Positions 27,021 through 34,312 are shown, counted from the first letter of the stretch. The stretch: 64,000 nt of DNA from Streptomyces sp. HUAS YS2 (GCF_033343995.1 NZ_CP137573.1:1364001-1428000); one strand, 5' to 3'. The notes: generated by a model not told the origin, from the letters alone. Made by a program: numbers and translations.

Positions 27021-28201
27021 CGGGCAACTCCTTCGACGAGTGCGCCGTCGCGGGCGACGACCGCCCCGCCGTGCACGACGAATCGGGGCAGTGGACGGTC
27101 GACCACGGCCTGGGCGACGGACTCGGCGTCCACGAGGACGAAGTCGGCCGGATCGCCCGGGCGGAACGCGCAGCGTTCCAGGCCGAGCAGCTCGGCGCCG
27201 GCGTCGGCGGCGAGCGTGTAGCAGGCGGCGAGTTCGGCGTCGGTGCGGGCGTCGGTGCGGTACGCGAGGAGGTGGGCCCGGTTGATCATGTCGCCGTCGC
27301 CGAACGGCGTCCACGGGTCGCGCACCCCGTCCGACCCGAGCGCGACCCGCACCCCGGCTGCGGTCAGCGGTCCGATCGGGACGACGGGGTCGGCGCCCAG
27401 CGCGCAGGTGGTGACCGCCACGCCCGCCTCGCCGAGCAGCGCGGCCGTCTTGTCGAGCGCGGCGGCCGGGGCGTCGGCGAGGCAGAAGGCGTGGCTGACG
27501 GTGACCCGGCCGTGCAGGGCGAGCGCCGCGGTGCGGCGGGCGATCTCGGTGATCTGGGCGAGACCGGCCTCTCCTCCGTCGTGCAGGTGGATGTCCAGGG
27601 GGACGCCGCGGCGCTCGGCCAGGTCGAACAGCAGGTCCAGCTGCCCGTCCCGGTCGCCGTCGACGCCGACCGGGTCCAGGCCGCCGACGAGGTCCGCGCC
27701 CTCGTCGACGGCCTGCTCGAGCAGGGCCGCGGTCCCGGGGGCGGTCAGCACGCCGATCTGGGGGAAGGCCACGATCTGCACGTCGACGAGGCCGGCCCGC
27801 GCCTCGGCCGCCTGCCGTACGCCGTGCACGTTCGCCTGCCCGTACTGCGGGGCCACGTCGACGTGGGCGCGCATGGCCCGGGTCCCGCGGGTGACGGCGC
27901 GGTCGATCAGTGCGCCGGCGCGGTCGGCGACCGGCGCCATGCCCGCGCGTACGGAGGCGTCGTAGGCGATGAGGTCGCCCAGCGAGGCGGCCGGTTCGCG
28001 GCTGAGCCAGCCGCCGCCCCAGGTGGTCTTGTCGGGGTGGATATGCGCGTCCACCGGGGCGGGCAGCGCCAGCAGCCCGGCGCCGTCGACGACGTCGGTC
28101 GCCGTGGCGGGCGCCTCGTCGGCGAACCGGCCGTCCATGATGTGCAAATCACGAGGCGGCCCGCCGAGGGGCCGCACTCCTGATATCCGAACATGGGTCA
28201 T
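27017..28201 (-). CDS. Amidohydrolase, cytosine-deaminase-like
   Basis: 394-residue metal-dependent amidohydrolase. The metal-binding HxH is at residues 53-55 (DAHIHPDKT), followed by IHLHDGGE, VSHAFCLAD and the metal-ligand Asp in LGSDGVRDPW; the order and the PDKT signature match the cytosine deaminase/CodA-like subgroup. It probably deaminates or ring-opens a heterocyclic compound after uptake by the co-encoded ABC importer. It is the first gene of the operon and faces the GntR regulator across a palindrome. The exact substrate is unknown. Confidence 0.87.
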   Translation of the reverse strand: MTHVRISGVRPLGGPPRDLHIMDGRFADEAPATATDVVDGAGLLALPAPVDAHIHPDKTTWGGGWLSREPAASLGDLIAYDASVRAGMAPVADRAGALIDRAVTRGTRAMRAHVDVAPQYGQANVHGVRQAAEARAGLVDVQIVAFPQIGVLTAPGTAALLEQAVDEGADLVGGLDPVGVDGDRDGQLDLLFDLAERRGVPLDIHLHDGGEAGLAQITEIARRTAALALHGRVTVSHAFCLADAPAAALDKTAALLGEAGVAVTTCALGADPVVPIGPLTAAGVRVALGSDGVRDPWTPFGDGDMINRAHLLAYRTDARTDAELAACYTLAADAGAELLGLERCAFRPGDPADFVLVDAESVAQAVVDRPLPRFVVHGGAVVARDGALVEGVAR

Positions 28202-28245
28202 ACGAACGTCTCCCTGAGCGGTCGGGCGAGTTGCCGGATAGAGTT

Positions 28246-28259
28246 ATCAGACATCTGAT
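28246..28259. promoter_or_regulatory. Palindromic operator between amidohydrolase and GntR genes
   Basis: ATCAGA-CA-TCTGAT is a perfect 6+6 palindrome placed 45 bp from the amidohydrolase start and 24 bp from the GntR start. FadR-subfamily GntR repressors bind short AT-rich palindromes in exactly such divergent promoters; autoregulation by the adjacent regulator is the simplest reading. Confidence 0.65.
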
Positions 28260-28282
28260 GACTCGAACAGGGGGTGGACCGG

Positions 28283-28942
28283 ATGGAACCGAGGGGAAGC
28301 ATGAAGAGCATCGGGCGCAAGTCCCTGGTGGACGCGGCGATCACGGAGCTGCGCGAGGAGATCGCCGCGGGGCGCTGGGAGGTCGGCGAGAAGATCCCCT
28401 CCGAGAGCCGCCTGGCCGAGGCCCTCGGCGTGAGCCGGCTGTCGGTCCGTGAGGCGGTGCGCGCGCTGGTGCACACCGGACTGCTCACCACCCGCCAGGG
28501 CGACGGCACGTACGTCACCGCGACGGACGAGGCGGCGGTCGCCTTCCGCCGGAAGCTGGAGAGCGTCGCCGAACGCGACGTGGAGGAGGTACGGCGCGGC
28601 CTCGACCTGGTCGCCGCGCGGATCGCCGCCACCCGCCGCACGGAGCAGGATCTGACGACCCTTCAGAATATCCTGATGCGTCGCCAGGAGGCTTTCGACA
28701 ACGGTGAGTTGGAGAAGTTCGCCGATGCCGACGTGGAGTTCCACCTGAGCGTCGCGCGCGCCACCCAGAACGAGCTCCTGCACAGCCTCTACGTCACCTT
28801 GAGCGAGGCCCTGCGCGAGACCGTCCTGGCCGACCACATGGAGCACTCCACGACCGACGCCCACCACGCGCTGCTGCGGGCGATCGAGGCGGGCGACCCG
28901 GCCGCGGCGGACGCGGCGGCACTGACGATCATCGAGGCGTGA
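28283..28942 (+). CDS. FadR-subfamily GntR transcriptional regulator
   Basis: 219-residue regulator with the GntR winged helix-turn-helix (LREEIAAGRWEVGEKIPSESRLAEALGVSRLSVREAVRAL, then TRQGDGTYV) and an all-helical FCD ligand-binding domain containing the metal-ligand pattern (DADVEFHLSVARATQN...). It is divergently transcribed from the amidohydrolase/ABC importer operon and so probably represses it until the imported compound binds. ATG at 28283 follows GGGGGTGG; the later ATG at 28301 is an alternative. Confidence 0.92.
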   Translation: MEPRGSMKSIGRKSLVDAAITELREEIAAGRWEVGEKIPSESRLAEALGVSRLSVREAVRALVHTGLLTTRQGDGTYVTATDEAAVAFRRKLESVAERDVEEVRRGLDLVAARIAATRRTEQDLTTLQNILMRRQEAFDNGELEKFADADVEFHLSVARATQNELLHSLYVTLSEALRETVLADHMEHSTTDAHHALLRAIEAGDPAAADAAALTIIEA

Positions 28943-28983
28943 CGGAGTCCGACAAGCACAGCATTGCTGCGTTCCGGTGGTGT

Positions 28984-29019
28984 GCGGCGGAACCCGGAAC
29001 CGGGACCGGGTCCGCCGCG
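28984..29019 (+). terminator. Hairpin between GntR gene and small gene
   Basis: GCGGCGGAACCCGG and CCGGGTCCGCCGC form a long GC stem with one bulged A, around a short loop, 42 bp past the GntR stop. Confidence 0.55.
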
Positions 29020-29058
29020 CTCTCCCCTGACATCAACAGCCCGCCCCAGGGAGTGGCC

Positions 29059-29337
29059 ATGACGCACACCACCTTCGACACCGGTTTCGGTCTCGGCAGC
29101 CTCGACGCGTTCGCCGGACTGGACGACTACCTGCTCCCGGCGCCCGACGCCCGCGAGCGGCTGCCGTACGTGCTCTCCCCCGCCGACCAGCACCGCGTGG
29201 ACCTGCACACCGCGCTGACCGCCGCGGGCATCCCGCCCGGCGCCGGGGACACCTCGGCGATCGACGCCCTGTCACTGATGGACGCCACGACGGTGTCCGC
29301 GGTCATCCGCTGGGTCAACAGCCGCGCCGGCTGGTGA
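29059..29337 (+). CDS. Small hypothetical protein
   Basis: 92-residue acidic soluble protein without a recognised domain, lacking membrane segments or Cys. ATG at 29059 has AGGGAG six bases upstream, and codon usage is that of the host. The C-terminus (SLMDATTVSAVIRWVNSRAGW) looks like a helical interaction tail. It is convergent with the LigD polymerase gene, five bases apart. Confidence 0.65.
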   Translation: MTHTTFDTGFGLGSLDAFAGLDDYLLPAPDARERLPYVLSPADQHRVDLHTALTAAGIPPGAGDTSAIDALSLMDATTVSAVIRWVNSRAGW

Positions 29338-29341
29338 CGCC

Positions 29342-30379
29342 TCAGCCCGACTGCTCCCCCTCCGGCTCCTTCTTGGCCCGGCTCGGCTGGACCCGCTTGG
29401 GCTCGCCCGGCATCTTCGGGTACTCGGGCGGGTACGGCAGATCGCCCAGGCCGTGCTCCGCCTCGTCCTGTCGGGCCAGTTCGAGCAGCGACTCCAGGCT
29501 GAAGCGGTGGTCGTCCATGTCCGCGTGGACGTCGCCGACCTCGGCGTACCGTTCCGGCATGGTGCGGATGTCGAAGTCCTGCGGGACGGCGTCGTCGATC
29601 TCGTCCCAGCGCAGCGGGGCGGAGACGGGGGCGTGCGGCCGGGGGCGCACCGAATAGGCGGAGGCGATCGTGCGGTCGCGGGCGGTCTGGTTGTAGTCCA
29701 CGAAGATCCGCTCGCCGCGCTCCTCCTTCCACCACTTGATGGTGACCCGGTCCGGCATCCGGCGCTCCAGCTCCCGGCCGCAGGCGATGGCGGCGCGCCT
29801 GACCTGCGTGAAGGTCCAGCGCGGTTCGATCGGCACGAAGACGTGCAGGCCGCGGCCGCCGGAGGTCTTGGGCCAGCCCCGCAGCCCGTTCTCGTCGAGG
29901 ACGGCGCGCAGTTCGTGGGCGGCGCGCACGGCGTCGGCGTAATCGGTGCCGGGCTGCGGGTCGAGGTCGATGCGCAGCTCGTCCGGGTGGTCGGTGTCGT
30001 CGCGCCGCACCGGCCAGGGATGGAACGTCACGGCCCCCAGGTTGGCCGCCCACAGCACGGCGGCCGGCTCGGTGGGGCACATCTCGTCGGCGGACCGGCC
30101 GCTGGGGAAGGTGATGTGCGCCGTCGGGATCCACTCCGGCAGGTACTTGGGCGCGCGCTTCTGGAAGAAGGACTCGCCGGTCACCCCGTCGGGGTAGCGC
30201 TCCAGCGTGGTGGGGCGGTCGCGCAGCGCCCGAGTGATGCCGTCGCCGACGGCCAGGTAGTAGCGGACCATGTCGAGCTTCGTGTACCCGGGCTCCGGGA
30301 AGTAGACCTTGTCCGGGTTGGACACGCGTACGGTCCGCTCCCCGACCTCCAGCTCCACCGCTGCCGCCTTGCCTGCCAT
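29342..30379 (-). CDS. ligD: LigD-type NHEJ polymerase/primase domain protein
   Basis: 345-residue stand-alone polymerase domain of the archaeo-eukaryotic primase superfamily, used in bacterial non-homologous end joining to fill gaps with ribonucleotides. Motifs: SNPDKVYFPEPGYTK, the catalytic metal pair in ELRIDLDPQPG (DxD), the SGGRGLHVFVPI motif with the active His, and the third acidic site in RIFVDYNQTARDRTIASAYSVRPRP. ATG at 30379 begins at MAGKAAA. In the ancestral arrangement it faced the ATP-dependent ligase gene across a 63-bp promoter region; insertion of the mobile element has moved the working ligase 11 kb away. No Ku gene is in the window. Confidence 0.92.
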   Translation of the reverse strand: MAGKAAAVELEVGERTVRVSNPDKVYFPEPGYTKLDMVRYYLAVGDGITRALRDRPTTLERYPDGVTGESFFQKRAPKYLPEWIPTAHITFPSGRSADEMCPTEPAAVLWAANLGAVTFHPWPVRRDDTDHPDELRIDLDPQPGTDYADAVRAAHELRAVLDENGLRGWPKTSGGRGLHVFVPIEPRWTFTQVRRAAIACGRELERRMPDRVTIKWWKEERGERIFVDYNQTARDRTIASAYSVRPRPHAPVSAPLRWDEIDDAVPQDFDIRTMPERYAEVGDVHADMDDHRFSLESLLELARQDEAEHGLGDLPYPPEYPKMPGEPKRVQPSRAKKEPEGEQSG

Positions 30380-30442
30380 GCCCGTCAGCGTAGGGCGGGG
30401 CGACAAGCGGCGCATTTCGGGTGTATGGCGGAGAATCGCGGC

Positions 30443-30532
30443 ATGGATCTGCCCGTGATGCCGCCGGTGAAGCCGATGCTGGCGAAGGCCGTGAAGAAGA
30501 TCCCGCCGGGGATGCAGTACGAGGCGAAGTGA
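30443..30532 (+). pseudogene. Host 5' stub of the split DNA ligase gene
   Basis: Twenty-nine codons nearly identical in protein to the start of the complete ligase at 41385 (MDLPVMPPVKPMLAKAVKK-IPPGM), ending YEAK followed by TGA. The active-site lysine is the last residue; the next codon, TGG (Trp) in the intact gene, has become TGA because the sequence switches to element DNA at its third base. Eight nucleotides differ from the element-borne copy over the first 22 codons, with one amino-acid change (K19R), and the sequences are then identical for 23 bp. This is the original host 5' end left behind by site-specific integration. Confidence 0.9.
30509..30531 (+). other. attL core
   Basis: Left copy of the 23-bp identity that begins GGGATGCAGTACGAGG and ends CGAAGTG. 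It encodes GMQYEAK of the ligase up to its catalytic lysine. To its left is the host ligase start; to its right is element DNA (ACCGCACAC...). Confidence 0.88.
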
Positions 30533-30579
30533 CCGCACACATGGCGTGAGCTGGGGAGATAGCCCGACCGCGAGACCCT

Positions 30580-30598
30580 CAGGGCACTCACAGGGCAC
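30580..30598 (+). repeat. Tandem CAGGGCAC pair near attL (candidate integrase arm sites)
   Basis: CAGGGCAC occurs at 30580-30587 and 30591-30598, 11 bp apart, one helical turn. A further exact copy lies at 41290-41297 near attR. Placement 50-70 bp inside the left end and about 155 bp inside the right end suits arm-type integrase binding sites; function is inferred. Confidence 0.5.
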
Positions 30599-30762
30599 AC
30601 AACGCAACAGCTCCTGCCAGCGCGCAAGAGTCGCCCCCTCAAGCCGGGACGGATCTTGCGCGAGTCGAAAGCTACCGACGAGGTTTGCGACAAAACGCCT
30701 GGTCAGGGGCCTATTTGACGGCGTAGCGTGGAACGCAGAACCCGACCGAGAGGGTGATCGAA

Positions 30763-30942
30763 ATGACGCTTCCCGACCTCTCCGCGTCCATCGCTCGAAT
30801 GGACCAAGACGACCTGGCCGCCCTAGCCGACGTACTGCCCTCCATGAAGTGGCAGTCACCCGAGGGAAGCGAGCAGCGCATGTGGGCGGACACCACCCTG
30901 GACCAGATCATTGACGCCCAGGAAGCACGCGAGCGGCCCTAA
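30763..30942 (+). CDS. Small acidic protein of the element
   Basis: 59-residue acidic, probably helical protein (TLPDLSASIARMDQDDLAALADVLPSMKWQS...). ATG at 30763 has GAGAGGG eight bases upstream. The 230 bp before it hold the candidate arm sites and no other gene. It is the only plus-strand gene at the left end, ends in a hairpin, and is not recognised as a known family. Confidence 0.55.
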   Translation: MTLPDLSASIARMDQDDLAALADVLPSMKWQSPEGSEQRMWADTTLDQIIDAQEARERP

Positions 30943-30944
30943 AT

Positions 30945-30964
30945 AAGGGGGCGGTGACCCCCTT
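30945..30964. terminator. Bidirectional hairpin terminator
   Basis: AAGGGGG-CGGTGA-CCCCCTT, a perfect seven-pair stem between the convergent small acidic gene and the nuclease gene. A on one side and T on the other give short U-tracts in both directions. Confidence 0.75.
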
Positions 30965-30976
30965 CCGTCCGCACCC

Positions 30977-31759
30977 TCAGTCGATGAGGTGCTTCAGGAA
31001 GTCCGTCACGAACTTCTCGACCTCTTCCTTCGTCGTGCTGTCCTCAACGCACAGACGATCTACGTCCCTGATCCCGGCGTGCTTGAACAATCGGTCCCGG
31101 CTGCGGTCGGCAGAGGCTCGCCCTTTGTGATGTGGGCCATCGATCTCGATCACGCCGACACGTGTGCGATAGGTGATCAGGAAGTCCGGCTCAAAGGTGT
31201 GCCCAGGGACTCGCAGTGCCCCCAAGGGCATGATCCCGATCGTTTCATTGTGCGGCAGCCTGGCTTGGTACTCCTTGAGCACCTGGTAGACACGCTGCTC
31301 CCACTCGTTCGTAAAGTGAAGACCGTCCTCAACAGGGTGTCGAGGCTCCAGGCGGACAGTCCGAGCGTGGTTGGTCTGGTGACCGCCCTTCAGCTCACGA
31401 GCCAACTGCTCACGCCAGTTCGGCCCTACCCTCGGGATAACCTCCCGGATGGCGACGTCCTCGATGGTCCGCCCACATCCCAACCCGACTGTCTCGAAAG
31501 CCGACTTGATGTGATTCAACTGGTAGCCAGAGTTCAGAACAAGGCGCGGCTCCAGCTCAAGGATGACCTCTTCAAACTCCCGCTCGTAGGAGAAGGACAT
31601 CGACTCCTCGTGAACGGTGTGTCGCTCGATGCGGAAGCTTGTCACGTCCAGCATCAGAGCGGCTGCATCGCGGTGCCCGCGCTGTGCCAGCAGCACCGAC
31701 GCAGCGCCGATCACCTCTTCGTCCGAAAGCTCGACACGGGAGCGTACCTCTTCACTCAT
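30977..31759 (-). CDS. PD-(D/E)XK-type nuclease, possible defence cargo
   Basis: 260-residue protein. The last third carries a DUF559/Vsr-like nuclease core: FEPDFLITYRTRVGVIEIDGPHH, with Asp192, Glu205 and Asp207 (D-x12-E-x-D, where classical enzymes have E-x-K) followed by GPHH, then a helix KHAGIRDVDRLCVED. An upstream Glu (FTNEWEQRVYQVL, about 152-154) could complete the site. The N-terminal 130 residues are helical and unrecognised, perhaps for DNA or phage-signal recognition. Base composition is lower in GC than host genes. ATG at 31759 lacks a ribosome site and sits just after an inverted repeat, so the mRNA may be leaderless. Anti-phage or helper-interference activity is inference. 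Confidence 0.65.
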   Translation of the reverse strand: MSEEVRSRVELSDEEVIGAASVLLAQRGHRDAAALMLDVTSFRIERHTVHEESMSFSYEREFEEVILELEPRLVLNSGYQLNHIKSAFETVGLGCGRTIEDVAIREVIPRVGPNWREQLARELKGGHQTNHARTVRLEPRHPVEDGLHFTNEWEQRVYQVLKEYQARLPHNETIGIMPLGALRVPGHTFEPDFLITYRTRVGVIEIDGPHHKGRASADRSRDRLFKHAGIRDVDRLCVEDSTTKEEVEKFVTDFLKHLID

Positions 31760-31765
31760 GGGTGA

Positions 31766-31791
31766 GATTGTCGCACCACGCACCGACAATC
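31766..31791 (-). promoter_or_regulatory. Inverted repeat at the nuclease start
   Basis: GATTGTCG (31766-31773) and CGACAATC (31784-31791) are exact complements 18 bp centre to centre. They lie 7-32 bp upstream of the nuclease ATG, overlapping where a leaderless promoter's -10 would be (GACAAT on the minus strand). An operator for tight repression is the likely role. Confidence 0.6.
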
Positions 31792-31822
31792 AGGCTTCAT
31801 CGCGTAGGAGTTGGGCGTGGGT

Positions 31823-32041
31823 CTACTCGCCGGCCCGGATGGCTTCCGCGATCCGCTCGGCGGCGTCGGCGCGCACCATGCCCAGGTGTACATATGGCTT
31901 CCCGCTGTGGGTCACCATCGGGCGCACGCTGCCCCACACTCCTTCCGGCAGCCCCAGTTCGACCAGGGCGGCCCGGATGGCCTCCGCTGCGTCGTTGGCG
32001 GCCTTGCGGCCGTCCCGATAGGTCTGCATGTCCATCCCCAT
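31823..32041 (-). CDS. Small hypothetical protein
   Basis: 72-residue soluble protein: QTYRDGRKAANDAAEAIRAALVELGLP, a short beta section (VRPMVTHSGKPYVHLG) and a C-terminal helix (RADAAERIAEAIRAGE). It is reminiscent of small proteins found beside DUF5753 regulators in actinomycetes. Its ATG overlaps the preceding stop (TGATG), so it is coupled to the 67-residue gene upstream. Confidence 0.65.
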   Translation of the reverse strand: MGMDMQTYRDGRKAANDAAEAIRAALVELGLPEGVWGSVRPMVTHSGKPYVHLGMVRADAAERIAEAIRAGE

Positions 32042-32244
32042 CAGTGGCCTCCGGCGGCGTGCTCGCGGACTTTCGCGGCGTGCTTGGCGGCCTGGTCGAT
32101 GTCCCCGGAACCCTCAGCGGCCTTGAGGCTCCGCCATTCGGCCTGACACGTCGCACAGCCCGGCGCCGGGGCACAGTCCAGCAGCCATGCGTTGAAGCCC
32201 ACCGGAAGCACTACCGGCGGCTCCTGAGTCGTCTTGTGGCGCAT
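32041..32244 (-). CDS. Small Cys-containing hypothetical protein
   Basis: 67-residue protein with a CAPAPGCATC segment (C-x5-C-x2-C) that might bind a metal, and a charged helical C-terminus. ATG at 32244 has GGGGAGA eight bases upstream. It is first of a two-gene unit with the 72-residue protein and is divergent from the regulator trio across the GTTGCA operator region, so both units may be controlled together. Confidence 0.65.
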   Translation of the reverse strand: MRHKTTQEPPVVLPVGFNAWLLDCAPAPGCATCQAEWRSLKAAEGSGDIDQAAKHAAKVREHAAGGH

Positions 32245-32312
32245 CGCGTCTCCCCGCGAGTTGTGGCAACCGGCCCCGACGGTAGAAAGATGGGACCGGC
32301 ACCGTCCACGAA

Positions 32313-32394
32313 GTTGCACGCTGTTGCACGCACCCGTTGAACAGCCTTGACGCCCAGACTGGACGCCGTGAGGCTGCGTGCAACCGACTGCAAC
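32313..32394. promoter_or_regulatory. Divergent operator with four GTTGCA half-sites
   Basis: A 20-bp unit at 32313-32332 (GTTGCACGCTGTTGCACGCA) and an inverted copy at 32375-32394 match at 17 of 20 positions. Each contains two GTTGCA hexamers 10-11 bp apart. Between the arms lies TTGACG (32347-32352), a candidate -35. The arrangement suggests cooperative binding by the element's HTH regulator. Confidence 0.65.
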
Positions 32395-32417
32395 CTGGCT
32401 CGACTTGAGGAGGGGCC

Positions 32418-32651
32418 ATGGGCCTACGGTTCGTGGGGAAAGACCCGGAGTCCGGAGATCACGGCTGCCCGGCGGTGTGGGTTGACGAGGAGACGAAGGA
32501 ACTCGTCATTCAAGGTGTGACGGCCGATACCCACACGACTGCCCGGACCGTCCAGGACAGCCCGCTTCCGGCGCACGAGAGCGTGGTACGGCTGCCGCAG
32601 CGCATGATTCCGCTGCTGAGGGAGGCACTTGATGGCGCAGAGCCTGAGTAA
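32418..32651 (+). CDS. Small protein of the DUF6879/DUF5753 regulatory trio
   Basis: 77-residue soluble protein (GLRFVGKDPESGDHGCPAVWVDEETKELVIQGV..., then VVRLPQRMIPLLREALDG). Proteins of this pattern are regularly found just before DUF6879 and DUF5753 HTH genes in Streptomyces. It has a strong ribosome site (GAGGAGGGG) and overlaps the next gene by 20 bases. Molecular role is unknown; a part in a signalling switch with its two neighbours is likely by association. Confidence 0.75.
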   Translation: MGLRFVGKDPESGDHGCPAVWVDEETKELVIQGVTADTHTTARTVQDSPLPAHESVVRLPQRMIPLLREALDGAEPE

Positions 32652-33156
32652 CTTCACCGACCTGATCCGGTCGGTTGAGCGGTCCGCGGTTCATCTGGAG
32701 ATGCGCGACGTGTACGCCATCCCGAATGAAGACGAACGCTTTGCGGCGTGGCGGCAGGGCCACCGACTCGACCCGGACGACCGCGAGTCCTGGTGGCGTC
32801 CATGGCTCGATGTCGTGCAGGAAATCACCGCCAAGGGTGTCCGGTTGCGCCGGGCCCGGATCGTGAGCGAGCCGCCCAGCGAGTACATCCGTTACGAGCA
32901 CTCGTTCACCTTCACCAACGTCGCGGCGGGCGAGGAGATCCGTTGGCTTCCGCGCCGGTTGTCGTCCGGTCTCGCTCTGCCCGGGAACGACTTCTGGCTC
33001 TTCGACGGAAGGCTCGTCCAGTTCAACGTGTTCGACGGGGACGGGCACTGGGTCCACACAGACCAGACCGATGATCAAGCAACCGCCGGCCTCTGCTCCG
33101 ACGCCTTCGAAGCCGTCTGGGAGCGGGCCATCCCGCACGACAAGTACACCGCCTGA
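32632..33156 (+). CDS. DUF6879-family protein
   Basis: 174-residue soluble protein matching DUF6879: SVERSAVHLEMRDVYAIPNEDERF near the start, VRLRRARIVSEPPSEYIRYEHSFTFTNVAAGEEIRWLPRR in the middle, and LPGNDFWLFDGRLVQFNVF. ATG at 32632 has GGAGG upstream inside the previous gene. The family accompanies DUF5753 regulators and is thought to act with them, but no activity is established. Twelve bases separate it from the regulator gene. Confidence 0.85.
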   Translation: MAQSLSNFTDLIRSVERSAVHLEMRDVYAIPNEDERFAAWRQGHRLDPDDRESWWRPWLDVVQEITAKGVRLRRARIVSEPPSEYIRYEHSFTFTNVAAGEEIRWLPRRLSSGLALPGNDFWLFDGRLVQFNVFDGDGHWVHTDQTDDQATAGLCSDAFEAVWERAIPHDKYTA

Positions 33157-33167
33157 GAAGCAAGTTC

Positions 33168-34013
33168 ATGCCCACATCACCCCTGTCCACCGCCCAGGCT
33201 GCCCGCGCGGCCATCGCTGCCCAACTGGACGGGATACGCCGGGACGCGGGGCTCACCGGGCATGAACTGGCCCTGCGGTGCGGGTGGCACAAGTCGAAAG
33301 CCTCCCGCATCGCACGGGCGAAGACGGCCCCCTCTGACGACGACATTCGGGCCTGGTGCGAAGCCTGCGGGGTTGCGGATCGGGCAGCCGACCTGATCGC
33401 CGCGTCCCGGACCGCTGAGTCCATGTACGTCCACTGGCGGCAGATCCACCGGGACGGGATGCGGCGGGTCCACGAGAAGACCGTCCCCCTGTACGAGCGG
33501 ACAACCCACTTCCGCGTGTACGCCTCCAACGTCGTACCGGGGATGCTCCAGACCGCCGACTACGCGACAGGGCTCCTGCGGTCCATCACGGCGTTCCAGG
33601 GCACCCCCGACGACGTGGCCGACGCCGTACGGGCACGCCTCAACCGGTCCCGCGTCGTTCATGAGGGCAACCACCGGTTCGGGCTGCTGCTCGAAGAGGC
33701 CGTTCTCTACTACCAGGTCTGCAACGGGACCGAGTTGGCCGGACAACTCCGGTACCTGCAAGAGGTCATGGCTCGGCCGAACGTGTCCCTGGGGATCATC
33801 CCGTTCGGGGCCCGGCGTACCGTCTGGCCGCTGGAAGCGTTCTACGCGTTCGATGACGCCCAGGTGGCAGTTGAAACCCTGACGGCAGAGGTCAACATCA
33901 CCGCACCCGGCGAAATCCACACCTATCTAAGGGCGTTCACCGAATTGGCCCGGTCCGCTGTTTACGGGGCAGAGGCACGCGACCGCATCGCTACAGCGCT
34001 GGCAACCCTATAA
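33168..34013 (+). CDS. DUF5753 helix-turn-helix regulator of the element
   Basis: 281-residue XRE-type DNA-binding protein. Residues about 15-70 form the HTH (IAAQLDGIRRDAGLTGHELALRCGWHKSKASRIARAKTAPSDDDI), and the remainder is the DUF5753 domain (TTHFRVYASNVVPGMLQTADYATGLL, then FGLLLEEAVLYY). Such proteins work with small partner proteins in actinomycete development and mobile-element control. Here it is the natural candidate to bind the GTTGCA operator before its operon and to govern the lysogenic-type state of the element. Confidence 0.88.
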   Translation: MPTSPLSTAQAARAAIAAQLDGIRRDAGLTGHELALRCGWHKSKASRIARAKTAPSDDDIRAWCEACGVADRAADLIAASRTAESMYVHWRQIHRDGMRRVHEKTVPLYERTTHFRVYASNVVPGMLQTADYATGLLRSITAFQGTPDDVADAVRARLNRSRVVHEGNHRFGLLLEEAVLYYQVCNGTELAGQLRYLQEVMARPNVSLGIIPFGARRTVWPLEAFYAFDDAQVAVETLTAEVNITAPGEIHTYLRAFTELARSAVYGAEARDRIATALATL

Positions 34014-34060
34014 GCGGAACTCGACGTGCTGACAGGGCATTGAGGGCGCATCATGTCCCC

Positions 34061-34312
34061 ATGACCGAGAACCGACCGGCAATCACCGTGAAACAGTTCG
34101 CTGAACTGTGCCGAATGATCCAAGTAATCAACGATGAGCGCACGCTCAGCTACTATCTAAACGAAAAACAGGGCAGTCCTGAAGAAACGGGACCGAAGAA
34201 GGTACACAGGGAATGGGCTATCCACATCCTCGGCCAGCTCGGGATCAGCATCCAGCCCAGTGAGGACGCCAGGGAATTCTTCAAGGCGATGGGGATCAAC
34301 ACATACCCCTAA
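34061..34312 (+). CDS. Small hypothetical protein, low GC
   Basis: 83-residue protein (TENRPAITVKQFAELCRMIQVINDERTLSYYLNEKQ..., then HREWAIHILGQLGISIQPSEDAREFFKAMG). AT-rich codons (AAA, GAA, ATC) differ from the host's and suggest foreign origin. Predicted helical; the pattern could be a small DNA-binding or regulatory protein, but no motif is diagnostic. It lies 47 bp after the HTH gene and its end overlaps the convergent Zn-ribbon gene by four bases. Confidence 0.6.
   Translation: MTENRPAITVKQFAELCRMIQVINDERTLSYYLNEKQGSPEETGPKKVHREWAIHILGQLGISIQPSEDAREFFKAMGINTYP

Noticed and set aside
30443..30532. Stub as a genuine 29-residue peptide gene
   Set aside because: It matches the first 29 residues of the complete ligase and ends exactly where element sequence begins.
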